The notes: generated by a model from the letters alone, not told the origin. DNA of 64,000 nucleotides from JAUXFS01 sp050329575 (GCA_050329575.1 JBHJOP010000077.1:1-64000); one strand, 5' to 3'; shown: positions 44,720-53,984, counted from the first letter of the stretch. Program-made: numbers and translations.

Positions 44720-45694
44720 TCACGGCCATCCCGCCGGCCATCCCGCCCGCCATCCCGCTGGCCATCCCGCTGGCGAACGGGCGTCGAGACGGCGGAGGCC
44801 GTGGTCGGCGGCGAGGCGAAACGCCTCCCGCATCTCCGCCGCCGTCGGTCGGCGATCGAGGCCGGGGATTTCAGCCGCCCGGTAGCAGGGGCGATACTGA
44901 TCCATGATGTTGAGGTAGGTGTCCGGTGAGATCTCCGTGGCCAGGAACCGCATCACCGCGTCGGTGTCGGCGCGCCGATCGGGCAGGACCAGGTGACGAA
45001 CCAGGAGCCCCCGCCGGGCGAGTCCGTCGCCATCGAGGACCAGATCGCCGACCTGCCGGTGCATCTCGGCCACCGCCAACCGGTTGACGGCGACATAGTC
45101 GCGGACCTTCGCGCACGCTCGTGCGTTCCCCTCGTCGCCATGCTTGAGGTCGGGCATGTAGACATCGACGACGCCGTCGAGCAGGCGCAGCGCCTCCAGG
45201 CTGTCGTAGCCGCCGGTGTTGTAGACCAGCGGCAGCCGCAGACCCTCCCCGGCGGCGATCCCCACCGCCTCGAGGATCTGCGCGACGACGTGACTGGGAC
45301 TGACCAGATTGATGTTGTGGCAGCCCTGGCGCTGCAGCGACAGCATCATCGCCGCCAGTTCCGGCGCGGCGACGTCCCTGCCCTCCCCCTGCCAGCTGAT
45401 CTCGAAGTTCTGGCAATGGAGGCAGCGCAGATTGCACCACGAAAAGAAGATCGTCCCTGAACCGCGCCAGCCGCTGAGCGGCGCCTCCTCGCCGTGATGG
45501 GCACCCCACGAGGCAACGACCGCGCGCTCGCCGGTGCGGCAGACCGCCCCGGTCGTCCCGCGCAGCCGGTCGACGCGACAATAGCGGGCGCAGAGATCAC
45601 AGTCCGCGAGGCGGAGACGCGCTTCCCGGGTCCGTTCCGCGAGCACGCCGCTCGCCCACAGTCTGCGATAGGCCGGCCCGTCGGTGCCTGTCAT
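44720..45694 (-). CDS. radical SAM protein, PflX/COG1313-like
   Basis: A 324-residue radical SAM protein. The cluster motif CxxxCxxC is in FFSWCNLRCLHCQNFEIS. Four upstream cysteines (DLCARYC and the VCRTG site) could hold another metal site. Further blocks are NINLVSPSHVVAQILEA, PLVYNTGGYDSLEALRLLDG, VDVYMPDLKHG and LVRHLVLP, as in PflA-homologous putative activases of COG1313. Target protein unknown. The start MTGTDGPAYRRLWASG was chosen for family length. The C-terminus ends in repeated PAGW units encoded by a DNA tandem repeat. Confidence 0.86.
   Translation of the reverse strand: MTGTDGPAYRRLWASGVLAERTREARLRLADCDLCARYCRVDRLRGTTGAVCRTGERAVVASWGAHHGEEAPLSGWRGSGTIFFSWCNLRCLHCQNFEISWQGEGRDVAAPELAAMMLSLQRQGCHNINLVSPSHVVAQILEAVGIAAGEGLRLPLVYNTGGYDSLEALRLLDGVVDVYMPDLKHGDEGNARACAKVRDYVAVNRLAVAEMHRQVGDLVLDGDGLARRGLLVRHLVLPDRRADTDAVMRFLATEISPDTYLNIMDQYRPCYRAAEIPGLDRRPTAAEMREAFRLAADHGLRRLDARSPAGWPAGWRAGWPAGWP
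44724..44771. repeat. 12-bp tandem repeat, four units, in 3' end of radical SAM gene
   Basis: Four consecutive 12-mers close to GGCCATCCCGCC: units 1 and 2 are identical, unit 3 has C for G at its first base and T at its last, and unit 4 ends in T. Read on the minus strand they encode PAGW/RAGW tetrapeptides at the protein C-terminus. The count is likely to vary by slippage. Confidence 0.85.
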
Positions 45695-45842
45695 GGTGCC
45701 CCCGCGATGCTTGCACGCCCGGCGAGGATCGTAGCCGCGGTTCCCTGGTCGGTAAACGCCCTCGCAGAGAGAGGGTGCCGCCGGTCGGAGGGCGACAACT
45801 TTGCCTGGGCGGGATTCCCCAAAAAGGGTATAACCAACCCCG

Positions 45843-47639
45843 ATGGACACGATCGACCCGCACGGTTGGCTGCGCGATGTGTTGCGGCCGCTGAAGCCGG
45901 CGTTTGGCGAAGTGCTGGTGATGGCCCTGTTCGTCAACCTGCTCGCCTTGGCGATCCCGGTCTTCGTCCTGCAGGTCTACGACCGGGTGGTGTTTCACGC
46001 CGGTCTCAGCACCCTGCAGGGGCTGGTCGTCGGCATGGCCGTGGTGCTGGTGTTCGACTATGTCCTGCGCCAGGCTCGCACCCGGCTCCTGCAGACGGTG
46101 GCGCTGCAGATCGACGTCGCCGTCGGCCGGCTTCTGTTCGACAAGGTGACATCGTTGCCGCTGCGGATCCTGGAGAGCCGCCCGGGCGCCTACTGGCAGG
46201 CGCTGTTCCGCGATCTCGACACGGTCCGCAACACGGCGTCCGGGGCGACCGCGCTGTTGATCGCCGATCTGCCGTTCGCCGTGCTGTTCCTGGGATTGAC
46301 GTTCGTCATCGCGACACCGGTCGCCTGGGTCCTGCTGCTGATCCTGCCGTTGTTCCTGTTCGTCGCCTGGCGCTCCGCCGAGGCGCTGTCGGCCGCCCAT
46401 CGCGGCGAGCGCGAGAGCGTCCTCGCCCGTGACGGGCTGCTGGCCGAGTTGATCGCCGGGCGAACCACCATCAAGGCGCTCGCGCTCGATCGGGCGATTC
46501 GTCCGCTGTGGGAGGACCGGCATGCCGAGGCCATCGAACGGGCCGCGCTCCGCGGTGCCAAGGCCGACTCCTACGCCAACCTCGGGACCACCCTCACCCT
46601 GTTGACCACCGTGGCGCTGACCAGCGTCGGGGCGCTCGCCATCATCAACCAGCAGCTGACGATCGGCGCGCTGATCGCCACCAACATGTTGAGCGGCCGG
46701 CTGCTCGGGCCGTTCAATCAGCTGGTCGGCAGCTGGCGCGCCTACGCCGCCTGTCGACAGGCGATCGAGCGACTGGGCCAGGTGTTCCGCCTCGCCGGCG
46801 AGCGCGAGAGCAGTGCGATCGAGCTGCGGCGACCGCAGGGCGAGCTGACCCTGGAGCAGGTGGGCTTCTCCTATGACGAGGACGGGCGGCCGGTCCTCGA
46901 CGCGGTCTCCGTCACCTTCCCGGTCGGCGCCGTGCACGCGCTGATCGGCCGCAACGGCAGCGGCAAGAGCACCTTGCTGAAACTCGCCCAGGGACTCTAC
47001 CCGCCGGCGTCCGGCCGGGTGTTGCTGGATGGTGCCGACATCGCCCAGTTCACCCGCGCCGAACTCGCCCGCTGGATCGGCTACGTGCCGCAGGAATGCG
47101 TCCTGTTCGCCGGCAGCGTCCGCGACAACGTCGCTCAGCGCCTGCCGGAAGCGACCGACGACGACATCCTCGCGGCGGCGGCCGCCGCCGGCGTCCACGA
47201 CTTCGTCATCGACCTTCCCGACGGCTACGCCACCGACATCGGCGAGGCCGGGCGGCGGCTCTCCGCCGGCCAGCGCCAGCGCCTGGTGATCGCGAGAGCG
47301 CTGGTCGGCGCGCCGCCGGTCGTCCTTCTCGACGAGCCGTCGAGCAGCCTCGACCGTCAGGCGGAACTCGAGCTCCGCGACACTCTGGCCGCCCTCGGCC
47401 GCGAGCGGACGGTGATCGTCGTCACCCACAGCCCGATCCTGCTCGCCGCCTGCACCGACGTCCTCGCCCTCGATCGCGGCCGGGTCGCCCTCGCCGGTCG
47501 CGCCGCGGAGGTGCTGCCGCATCTGTGGACCGGAGGGCGGGCGTCGCCGTCTGGCGGGCGCACCCAGGAACCGCCGCCGGGCCGCGCCGCCGCCTCCGAG
47601 ATCGCCGCCGCCGCCGCAGGCCGGGGAGGCGCCCGCTGA
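45843..47639 (+). CDS. type I secretion ABC transporter (permease/ATPase)
   Basis: A 598-residue HlyB/PrtD-like ABC exporter. The N-terminal half has about six membrane helices (VLVMALFVNLLALAIPVFVLQ; LQGLVVGMAVVLVFDYVL; ALLIADLPFAVLFLGLTFVI) and no C39 peptidase domain. The nucleotide-binding domain has Walker A GRNGSGKST near 369-377, Q-loop VPQECVLF, signature RRLSAGQRQR, Walker B VVLLDEPSSSLD and H-loop VVTHS. It exports proteins without a leader together with an HlyD adaptor, encoded next. A TolC partner and the substrate are not in the window. Confidence 0.94.
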   Translation: MDTIDPHGWLRDVLRPLKPAFGEVLVMALFVNLLALAIPVFVLQVYDRVVFHAGLSTLQGLVVGMAVVLVFDYVLRQARTRLLQTVALQIDVAVGRLLFDKVTSLPLRILESRPGAYWQALFRDLDTVRNTASGATALLIADLPFAVLFLGLTFVIATPVAWVLLLILPLFLFVAWRSAEALSAAHRGERESVLARDGLLAELIAGRTTIKALALDRAIRPLWEDRHAEAIERAALRGAKADSYANLGTTLTLLTTVALTSVGALAIINQQLTIGALIATNMLSGRLLGPFNQLVGSWRAYAACRQAIERLGQVFRLAGERESSAIELRRPQGELTLEQVGFSYDEDGRPVLDAVSVTFPVGAVHALIGRNGSGKSTLLKLAQGLYPPASGRVLLDGADIAQFTRAELARWIGYVPQECVLFAGSVRDNVAQRLPEATDDDILAAAAAAGVHDFVIDLPDGYATDIGEAGRRLSAGQRQRLVIARALVGAPPVVLLDEPSSSLDRQAELELRDTLAALGRERTVIVVTHSPILLAACTDVLALDRGRVALAGRAAEVLPHLWTGGRASPSGGRTQEPPPGRAAASEIAAAAAGRGGAR

Positions 47640-48925
47640 GCCGCCTCGACACCCTGCTCGTCGGCCATCCGCTGCCCGGCTGGCGGTCGTTGGCATGGCC
47701 GATCATGTTGCTGCTCGCGGCGCTCGTCCTGTGGTCGTTCTTCGCCCGCCTCGACGAGGTCGCGGTGGCGTCGGGGGAAGTGGTCCCGCAGGGCAAGGTG
47801 AAGGTGATCCAGCACCTGGAGGGCGGGATCATCGAGCGGATCCACGTCGTCGAAGGCGCCTTGGTGGCGGCCGGCGACCCGCTGGTCCGGCTCGATCTCG
47901 CCACCGGCGGGGTGAACCGCAGGGAGCTGCAGGCCCGCCTCGACGGCGAGCTGTTGCGCCGGGCGCGGCTGAGCGCCGAGGTCGGCGACGGCGAGCCGAA
48001 CCTGCCGGCCCTGCCGGCCGCCCGACATCCCGGCCTCGCCGAGGCGGAACGGCGGGCGTTCCTGGCCCGCCGCGGCGGCCAGGCGTCCAGCCTCGGCGTG
48101 CTGCGCGAACAGCTCACGCAACGGAAGCTGGAGGTCGAGGAGCTGAAGGCCCGGCGGCTGGCGGTGAGCCGGAACCTGGCCCTCGCCCGTCAACGGCTGG
48201 CGATCTCGACGTCGCTGCTGGCCGAGGGACTGACCGCGAGGATGGCCCACCTCGAACTGCAGGCGGAGGTCGAGAGCCTGGAGGGTCAACTGCGGAGCCT
48301 GTCCCCCGCCGTTCCCCGCGCCGGCGCCGCCGTCGCCGAGGCGGAAGAACGGCTTCGCGAAGCGGAGGGACTGTTCCGGCGGGAAGCCGAGGAGCAACTC
48401 GGTCGCAGCGAGCAGGCGATCGCCCAGTTGCAGGAACTGCTGGCGGAAGCGACCGAACAGGGCGTGCGGGCCGAGATCCGCAGCCCGATCGACGGCATCG
48501 TCAAGAAGCTCCGCTACCACACCATCGGCGGCGTCGTCTCGCCCGGCGAGCCGATCATGGAGATCGTTCCGACCGGCGACAAGCTGGTGGTCGAGGCCCG
48601 GCTCAGCCCGACCGACCGCGGCTACGTCAGCGAGGGGCAGCCGGCGGTCGTCAAGGTCAGCACCTACGATTTCGCGCGCTACGGCGGCCTCGCCGGCACC
48701 GTCGTCCACGTCGCCCCCGACTCGACCACCGATCACGACGGGATCCCGTACTTCCGGGTCGTCGTCGAGACCGACCGCTCCCGGCTCGGCGACGAGGAGG
48801 GCAAGCTGCCGATCACGCCCGGCATGCAGGCGACCGTCGACATCCACACCGGCACCCGGTCTGTGATCGACTACCTGGTGAAACCGGTCCTCAAGCTGCG
48901 CCACGAAGCGTTCCGCGAGCGCTGA
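47525..48925 (+). CDS. HlyD-family type I secretion membrane fusion protein
   Basis: A periplasmic adaptor of type I secretion. One membrane helix (SLAWPIMLLLAALVLWSFFA) is followed by a lipoyl-like half motif (ASGEVVPQGKVKVIQHLEGG IIERI), a long alpha-helical hairpin (about residues 150-310) and beta-barrel segments (EIRSPIDGIVKKLRYHTIGG; LPITPGMQATVDIHTGTRS). The start is uncertain: no ATG precedes the membrane helix; the GTG at 47525 overlaps the ABC gene by 115 bp, and a CTG overlaps the ABC stop at 47636. Homologues usually begin close to the RLDTLLVGHPLPGW segment. Confidence 0.85.
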   Translation: MDRRAGVAVWRAHPGTAAGPRRRLRDRRRRRRPGRRPLSRLDTLLVGHPLPGWRSLAWPIMLLLAALVLWSFFARLDEVAVASGEVVPQGKVKVIQHLEGGIIERIHVVEGALVAAGDPLVRLDLATGGVNRRELQARLDGELLRRARLSAEVGDGEPNLPALPAARHPGLAEAERRAFLARRGGQASSLGVLREQLTQRKLEVEELKARRLAVSRNLALARQRLAISTSLLAEGLTARMAHLELQAEVESLEGQLRSLSPAVPRAGAAVAEAEERLREAEGLFRREAEEQLGRSEQAIAQLQELLAEATEQGVRAEIRSPIDGIVKKLRYHTIGGVVSPGEPIMEIVPTGDKLVVEARLSPTDRGYVSEGQPAVVKVSTYDFARYGGLAGTVVHVAPDSTTDHDGIPYFRVVVETDRSRLGDEEGKLPITPGMQATVDIHTGTRSVIDYLVKPVLKLRHEAFRER

Positions 48926-48967
48926 GCGGTCGCACGCTCCGACGCGATCGCGCGCCCCGAGGGCGGA

Positions 48968-49789
48968 TCAGTCCAGGCGGATGCGCATCCCTTCGCGGGC
49001 GACGACGTTGCCGTCCCAGGCCGCGGTGGCCTCGGCCTCCAGCCGCGTCATGAACGCATCGTCGTGATCGGGCTCGTGGTGGAAGATCGCCAGCCGCTTC
49101 ACGCCGGCCATCCGGCACAGCCGCATGCCCTCGTTCCAGGTCGAATGCCCCCAGCCGAGGTGATCGGGGAACTCCGCCTCGGTGTAGGTGCTGTCGTAGA
49201 TCACCAGATCGGCGCCCTCGATCAGCCCCAGGATGTTCTGATCGGGCTGGCCGGGCTTGTGTTCGGTATCGGTGACGTAGCAGGCCGCCTTGCCGGCATG
49301 CTCGATGCGATAGCCGGTGGCCCCGTCGGGGTGGTTGAGGGGAGCGGTGCGGATCCTCACCTCCGGACACAGCCGGAAGGAATCGCCGGCGACGAAGTCC
49401 TCGAACTCGCGAATCGCCTTCATCGCGTCCAGCGGGACCGGGAAGAACGGGGAGATCATATGCTTGGAGAGCACTTTCTGGATGCCGCCGTGGTCTTTCA
49501 CGTGGCCGGCGAGAAGGTGCATCCGGCGCTTGGGATCGTAGGCCGGGCGAAAGAACGGAAAGCCGATGATGTGATCCCAGTGGGTGTGGCTGAGCAACAG
49601 GTGGACGGTGCGCACGTCATCGCGAAGGAACTCCTTGCTGAGCGCACGGATCCCCGTGCCGGCGTCGAGGACGAAGCGATGATCGCCGACCGCCACCTCG
49701 ATGCAACTGGTGTTGCCGCCGTACCTGACATGTTCCGGGGACGGGCAGGCGATGCTGCCGCGCACCCCCCAGAACTTCACGCTGAACAT
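48968..49789 (-). CDS. metallo-beta-lactamase-fold hydrolase
   Basis: A 273-residue MBL-fold protein. Metal ligands are in LLSHTHWDHIIGFPFF (HxHxDH), with later His and Asp residues in NHPDGATGYRIEH, ACYVTDTEH and FHHEPDHDD. The opening KFWGVRGSIACPSPEHVRYG GNTSCIEV matches a branch often annotated as ribonuclease Z-like or phosphodiesterase-like, whose substrate is usually unknown. The start MFSVKFWGVRG was chosen for the family N-terminus. It lies leftward, convergent with the type I secretion genes, 116 bp after the DUF62 gene. Confidence 0.88.
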   Translation of the reverse strand: MFSVKFWGVRGSIACPSPEHVRYGGNTSCIEVAVGDHRFVLDAGTGIRALSKEFLRDDVRTVHLLLSHTHWDHIIGFPFFRPAYDPKRRMHLLAGHVKDHGGIQKVLSKHMISPFFPVPLDAMKAIREFEDFVAGDSFRLCPEVRIRTAPLNHPDGATGYRIEHAGKAACYVTDTEHKPGQPDQNILGLIEGADLVIYDSTYTEAEFPDHLGWGHSTWNEGMRLCRMAGVKRLAIFHHEPDHDDAFMTRLEAEATAAWDGNVVAREGMRIRLD

Positions 49790-49904
49790 CTGCGACGGTA
49801 CTCCGACGGCATTGATGGTCTCGGGTTCGGCAACCGGATCCTCGGCACGGTCTGCCGCGTCTCGCTGGCGGCACACAACGACATGTGGATGCCGGGACGG
49901 GCTT

Positions 49905-50639
49905 TCAAATCCCTTCGATCGAAACCGGGCATCCCGGCGCCAGATCGAGGGCCTCGTCGGCCCGGCCCATGTTGACCGCGATCTCCAGCAGTCCGTTGGC
50001 ATTCTCGTACCAGAAAGCCTGCCCCGGCGATACCTCGGAGAACGTCCGGGCACGGGACAATCGCCGCCCGGCGACGGTCACCACGGCCGTCGGCGGGACG
50101 ACGGCGGCGCGGACACCGGTCATCGCGTTCCCGAACACGTCGACGTAGACGATCTCGGCGAGGTCGTCCGGCCAGTCGGCCCGGCGGACGGCATCGATCG
50201 GCTGCTCCCGTTCGTCCGGCGTGCCACCGCAGGCGAGACCCGCCGCCACCGGCGCGAACAGGTCGCGGCCGTGGAAGGTCGGCGACAGGCGCGACGGACG
50301 CCGGGTCACGGGCCACCAGCGGGGCGGCGCCGCCGCGCGACGGACCACCAGTTCGAACAGGCCGTTGTCGGGACCGACGTACCAGCGATCGTCGGCCAGC
50401 ACCACGGCGGCCCGGCGGGCGCTACCGACCCCCGGGTCGACGACCGCCAGAAACACCGTTCCCGGCGGAAACTCGCCGGCATAGGCGGCAAGGAGATAGG
50501 CGGCCGCCCGCGGATCACGGGTCGGCGCGTCGGCGAACAGATCGACCACCGGCACGTCCGGGGCCGCCCGATACAGGACCGCTTTGACCTGGCCGGTATA
50601 GGGTCCGGCGAGACCGAAATCGGTGAACAACACGATCAT
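49905..50639 (-). CDS. SAM hydroxide adenosyltransferase (DUF62 family)
   Basis: A 244-residue protein of the S-adenosylmethionine-dependent chlorinase/fluorinase-like family, most members of which hydrolyse SAM to adenosine and methionine. Diagnostic blocks are IVLFTDFGLAGPYTGQVKAV, VFLAVVDPGVGSARR, YVGPDNGLFELV, TFHGRDLFAPVAAGLACG and VYVDVFGNAMT; the Asp, His and Arg used for water activation fall in DFG, FHGRD and SARR. The start at MIVLFTDFG is family-typical; an ATG seven codons earlier is possible. Confidence 0.9.
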   Translation of the reverse strand: MIVLFTDFGLAGPYTGQVKAVLYRAAPDVPVVDLFADAPTRDPRAAAYLLAAYAGEFPPGTVFLAVVDPGVGSARRAAVVLADDRWYVGPDNGLFELVVRRAAAPPRWWPVTRRPSRLSPTFHGRDLFAPVAAGLACGGTPDEREQPIDAVRRADWPDDLAEIVYVDVFGNAMTGVRAAVVPPTAVVTVAGRRLSRARTFSEVSPGQAFWYENANGLLEIAVNMGRADEALDLAPGCPVSIEGI

Positions 50640-50769
50640 CGGAGAGCGGCGCCCGCCCATCTCAGGATGCTAATACGATGAGTTATTCTATTTTAGATTG
50701 CAATCGAGGAGCATTTTTGGCAGCATGACCCCTGGAGGGGTGGACAACCACCGACAGGGACGAAGGGCG

Positions 50770-51033
50770 ATGCACCTCGCCGAACCGCGACTTCTGAGCT
50801 ACCGCCTGACGCTGGCGGAGATCACCTACCATCTCCCCGACTATCCGGAGCTGCTGCAGAACTTCATCTGGCAGGACTTCGACACCGCGCCCGCCTTCCC
50901 CGTGCTGACCCGCTTCCTCGACTACTGGCAGCGCAACCTGGAGGGACGGTTGCACTCGGTGACCGTCACCGTCGCCAACGTCTGCGGACCGACCGAGTAC
51001 CGTTACGCGCGCGGCCTGCTCACCCTCCACTGA
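50770..51033 (+). CDS. usg: Usg family protein
   Basis: An 87-residue protein of the Usg family found in alphaproteobacteria. Family core: LLSYRLTLAEITYHLPDYPE LLQNFIWQDFD, then FPVLTRFLDYWQRNLEG, then LHSVTVTVANV. The ATG after AAGGGCG gives the usual length. In Caulobacter usg lies near trpF; here it stands alone, converging with the rpoH gene. Function not known. Confidence 0.85.
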   Translation: MHLAEPRLLSYRLTLAEITYHLPDYPELLQNFIWQDFDTAPAFPVLTRFLDYWQRNLEGRLHSVTVTVANVCGPTEYRYARGLLTLH

Positions 51034-51078
51034 CCGCCCCGGCCGCCCCAGGTCGGGGGCGCCCAAGGCGGGTGGCCC

Positions 51079-51957
51079 TCATGCCGGAACCGCCGCCAGC
51101 GCCGTCATCGTCCGGCTCAGCCGGTCGAACGCGCGGACCTCCAGCTGCCGGATCCGCTCGCGGCTGACCCCGTAGATCGCCCCCAACTCCTCGAGGGTCA
51201 TCGGCTCGTCCTTCAGCCGCCGTTCGGTGAGGATATGGCGCTCCCGCTCCGGCAACTCGGCCAGCGCCCGCTGCAGCAGACCGCGACGCCGGCCCCGCTC
51301 CTCCTTGTCGGCGACCAGCACCTCGGGATCGGGCGACGGGTCGACGAGGCTGTCCTGGAACACCGGCCCGGCGTCGTCCTCGCCGCCGATGGGCGCGTTC
51401 AGCGACACGTCGCGGGCGGCGAGCCGGCGGTCCATGTCGATCACGTCCTGCCGGGAGACGTGCAGTGCCGCGGCGACGCGGTCGGCCTGCGCGGGATCGA
51501 GCTCGCCGCTGGTCAACAGGTTGAGCGTCCGCTTGATTCGCCCGAGACTGAAGAACAGCTTCTTCTGGCCGGTCAGGGTGCCCACCTTGACCAGCGACCA
51601 CGACCGCAGCACGTACTCGGTGATCGACGCCCGGATCCACCACATCGCGTAGGTCGCCAGCCGGAAGCCCTTTTCGGGTTCGAACTTGCGGACCGCCTTC
51701 ATCAGCCCGATGTTGCCCTCGCCGATCAGGTCGGCGACCGGCAGGCCGTAGCCGCGGTAGCCCATGGCGATCTTGGCCACCAGCCGCAGATGGCTGGTGA
51801 CCAGCCGGTGGGCGGCCTCGGCATCGCCGTGCTCCCGCCAGCGCACCGCCAGCATGTACTCCTCGTCTCCGGACAACATCGGAAACGACCAGATTTCTCG
51901 GAAATAGCGGCCCAGTCCCTCCTCGGACCTCACCGCCGGTATGGTCAACCCGCTCAT
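51079..51957 (-). CDS. rpoH: RNA polymerase heat-shock sigma factor RpoH (sigma-32)
   Basis: A 292-residue sigma-70-family factor of the sigma-32 group. Region 2 includes HLRLVAKIAMGYRGYGLPVADLIGEGNIGLMKA and the -10-recognition FEPEKGFRLATYAMWWIRAS; the RpoH box is GQKKLFFSLGRIK; region 4 helix-turn-helix is MTLEELGAIYGVSRERIRQLEV. Region 1.1 is missing, as expected. It directs transcription of chaperone and protease genes under heat or envelope stress. The ATG follows GGGAGGG. Alphaproteobacteria often have more than one rpoH; a second copy elsewhere is possible. Confidence 0.94.
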   Translation of the reverse strand: MSGLTIPAVRSEEGLGRYFREIWSFPMLSGDEEYMLAVRWREHGDAEAAHRLVTSHLRLVAKIAMGYRGYGLPVADLIGEGNIGLMKAVRKFEPEKGFRLATYAMWWIRASITEYVLRSWSLVKVGTLTGQKKLFFSLGRIKRTLNLLTSGELDPAQADRVAAALHVSRQDVIDMDRRLAARDVSLNAPIGGEDDAGPVFQDSLVDPSPDPEVLVADKEERGRRRGLLQRALAELPERERHILTERRLKDEPMTLEELGAIYGVSRERIRQLEVRAFDRLSRTMTALAAVPA

Positions 51958-52463
51958 CTCTCGGGACCCTCCCCATTGCCGATGCCGCACGTCGAAGCGC
52001 CCGCGCCCTCGGCACCATCGGCGTCGCGGCGCGCGCGCAGATCCTCGCGGCCCCTTCCGGGGCCCGACCCTTCGGTCAAAGGCGACAGGGAAACAGCCAG
52101 CGAACCACCATCGGTCACATCCTCCGTGCGAAGCAATATGCCACCTGCAGCGTTGACGCCTGCCGGCCCCTTCGACGGCCCGTGACGGCACCGCCGCGGA
52201 ACCGCTGCAGCCCTTGTCTTTATGTCGCAAAACCCGACCGCGGTCAAGGGTCTCGTCGGAGCGGGCAGTCGCGGTCCCGCCCGCCCGCCGGGCTCGCGAA
52301 CAGTGCCGGGACGGCTTCGAATTGCCTCGAAAGTCGATGCGAAACATGGAGAAGGTTGTCGATCAATACGAGGAAAAAACAGATTGGGATTACCATCAAT
52401 AAAACCTGTTGGCATTTCCGGTTTTTTCCCTACCATGACGATCGGGGGCGAGCATCTTGACCG
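51958..52463. promoter_or_regulatory. 506-bp divergent intergenic region (rpoH / TadG-like gene)
   Basis: No convincing gene is present; the short open frames are GC-driven and differ between frames. Most is GC-rich rpoH leader. An AT-rich stretch at about 52360-52445 (GAGGAAAAAACAGATTGGGA; TCAATAAAACCTGTTGGC) precedes the TadG-like start and is the likely promoter area. It includes arms AAAACC (52401-52406) and GGTTTT (52420-52425) followed by T residues, a weak hairpin that could act in attenuation or termination. Confidence 0.4.
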
Positions 52464-53984
52464 GTGGTTGACATGACTATCGCCGTACCGCTCTTCGCCA
52501 TGATCCTCCGTATCCTCGGGTCCCTGTTCCGCTCCGTCGCGTTCGCCCGGCGCCGCCTGGCCGCCGACCGCCGCGGCGGCGTCGCCGTCTTCCTGGCGCT
52601 GGCGATCGTGCCGCTGATGGGTTTCATCGGCATCGGCTTCGACACCGCGCGCGCCTACATGGTCAAGTCGCGGCTGGGATCGGCGGTCGACGCCGCCGGG
52701 CTGGCCGGCGGCGCCAGCTTCTTCCTGCCGACGCGGGACCAGGACATCGCCATGTTCTTCGACGCCAACTTCCCGCAGGGCTACATGAACGCGGTGGTCG
52801 ACGGTCCCGACATCGTCGTCGACGAGGCCAGCGAGAAGATCGAGATCAGCGCCACCGCCACCGTCGCCACCACCTTCATGCGGCTGCTCGGCCACGAGTA
52901 CGTCACCGTCTACGCCGAGGCCGAGGTGGTCCGCCAGATGAAGGCCCTCGACGTGGTGCTGTCGATCGACGTCTCGGGGTCGATGAGCGGCGCCGTCGCC
53001 GGCGGCAGCACCCGCATCAATGCCGCCAAGGAGGCCGCCAACGAGCTGATCGACATCCTGTTCGGCCACGATTCCACCGAGGACTACCTCTACATCGGCC
53101 TGGTGCCTTGGAACTCCAAGGTCAACGTCATGCGCTCCGGGGTGAGCTTCAGCGCCGGCGCCACCACCACCCAGGCGGTGGCGAGCTTCACCAACCCGGG
53201 GACCGGCCTCGCCCAGAGCGTCGTCTACTACGCCAACAACTCGCCGGTGCCGCTGTTGTCGCCGCCGCCCTCGGGCTGGGCCGGCTGCGTCTTCAACCGC
53301 TACATCCACGACGGCAGCGACGCCAACGACGGCGACATCCGCTACGGCGCCTTCTCCGGCGGCGGCGCCGACTGGCCGGGCTGGCAGCCGGTGTTTCCCG
53401 GCGCCGACCCGAACTTCGGCGGCGAGCCGATCTCCGGCCCGACCAACTGCGCGCTGTCGGTCGGCGGCGAGGAGTGCACCCGCTGCCCGACCAGCCGCAT
53501 CACCCCGCTGCAGAACGCCAAGTCGACGATCCAGAACGCCGTCGGCGCCCTGAGCGCCACCGGCAACACCAACATCCCGGCCGGGCTCGGGTGGGCGTGG
53601 CGGGTGCTGAAGCCGGAGCCGCCGTTCACCGAGGCGATCCTCGATCCCGACTACGACCGCGACCAGGCGATCGTGCTGATGACCGACGGCGAGAACTGCG
53701 GCGCCTCCGGCGACGGCTACAAGCGCGTGTTCGGCAATTGCAACGGCGGCCGGCCGGCGATGAACGAGCGGTTGCTGAAGCTCGCCGACGCGATCAAGGC
53801 CGACGGCGTGGTGATCTACGTCATCCAGTTCGCCGAGAACAGCACCGAACTGGCGACGCTCCTGAAGCAGGTGGCGAGCGGCCCCGAGTCCCCCTACTAC
53901 CACTTCGCGCCCGGCCGCGACGAACTGCGCCAGGTGTTCCGCGAGGTCGCCAACCACCTCTCGATGCTCAGGCTGTCCAAGTAG
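52464..53984 (+). CDS. TadG-like pilus assembly protein with VWA domain
   Basis: A 506-residue membrane protein. The N-terminus has the TadE/TadG pattern: Arg-rich ADRRGGVAVFLALAIVPLMG, one membrane helix, then FDTARAYMVKSRLGSAVDAA. A VWA domain follows with MIDAS DVSGSMS at about Asp169, a later VLMTDGENC, and a Cys-rich insert (CVFNRYIHDG ... CTRCPTSR). TadG proteins sit in the envelope with Flp pilus (Tad) systems. No other tad genes are in the window, so the role may be different. GTG at 52464 or ATG at 52473 is the start. Confidence 0.87.
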   Translation: MVDMTIAVPLFAMILRILGSLFRSVAFARRRLAADRRGGVAVFLALAIVPLMGFIGIGFDTARAYMVKSRLGSAVDAAGLAGGASFFLPTRDQDIAMFFDANFPQGYMNAVVDGPDIVVDEASEKIEISATATVATTFMRLLGHEYVTVYAEAEVVRQMKALDVVLSIDVSGSMSGAVAGGSTRINAAKEAANELIDILFGHDSTEDYLYIGLVPWNSKVNVMRSGVSFSAGATTTQAVASFTNPGTGLAQSVVYYANNSPVPLLSPPPSGWAGCVFNRYIHDGSDANDGDIRYGAFSGGGADWPGWQPVFPGADPNFGGEPISGPTNCALSVGGEECTRCPTSRITPLQNAKSTIQNAVGALSATGNTNIPAGLGWAWRVLKPEPPFTEAILDPDYDRDQAIVLMTDGENCGASGDGYKRVFGNCNGGRPAMNERLLKLADAIKADGVVIYVIQFAENSTELATLLKQVASGPESPYYHFAPGRDELRQVFREVANHLSMLRLSK

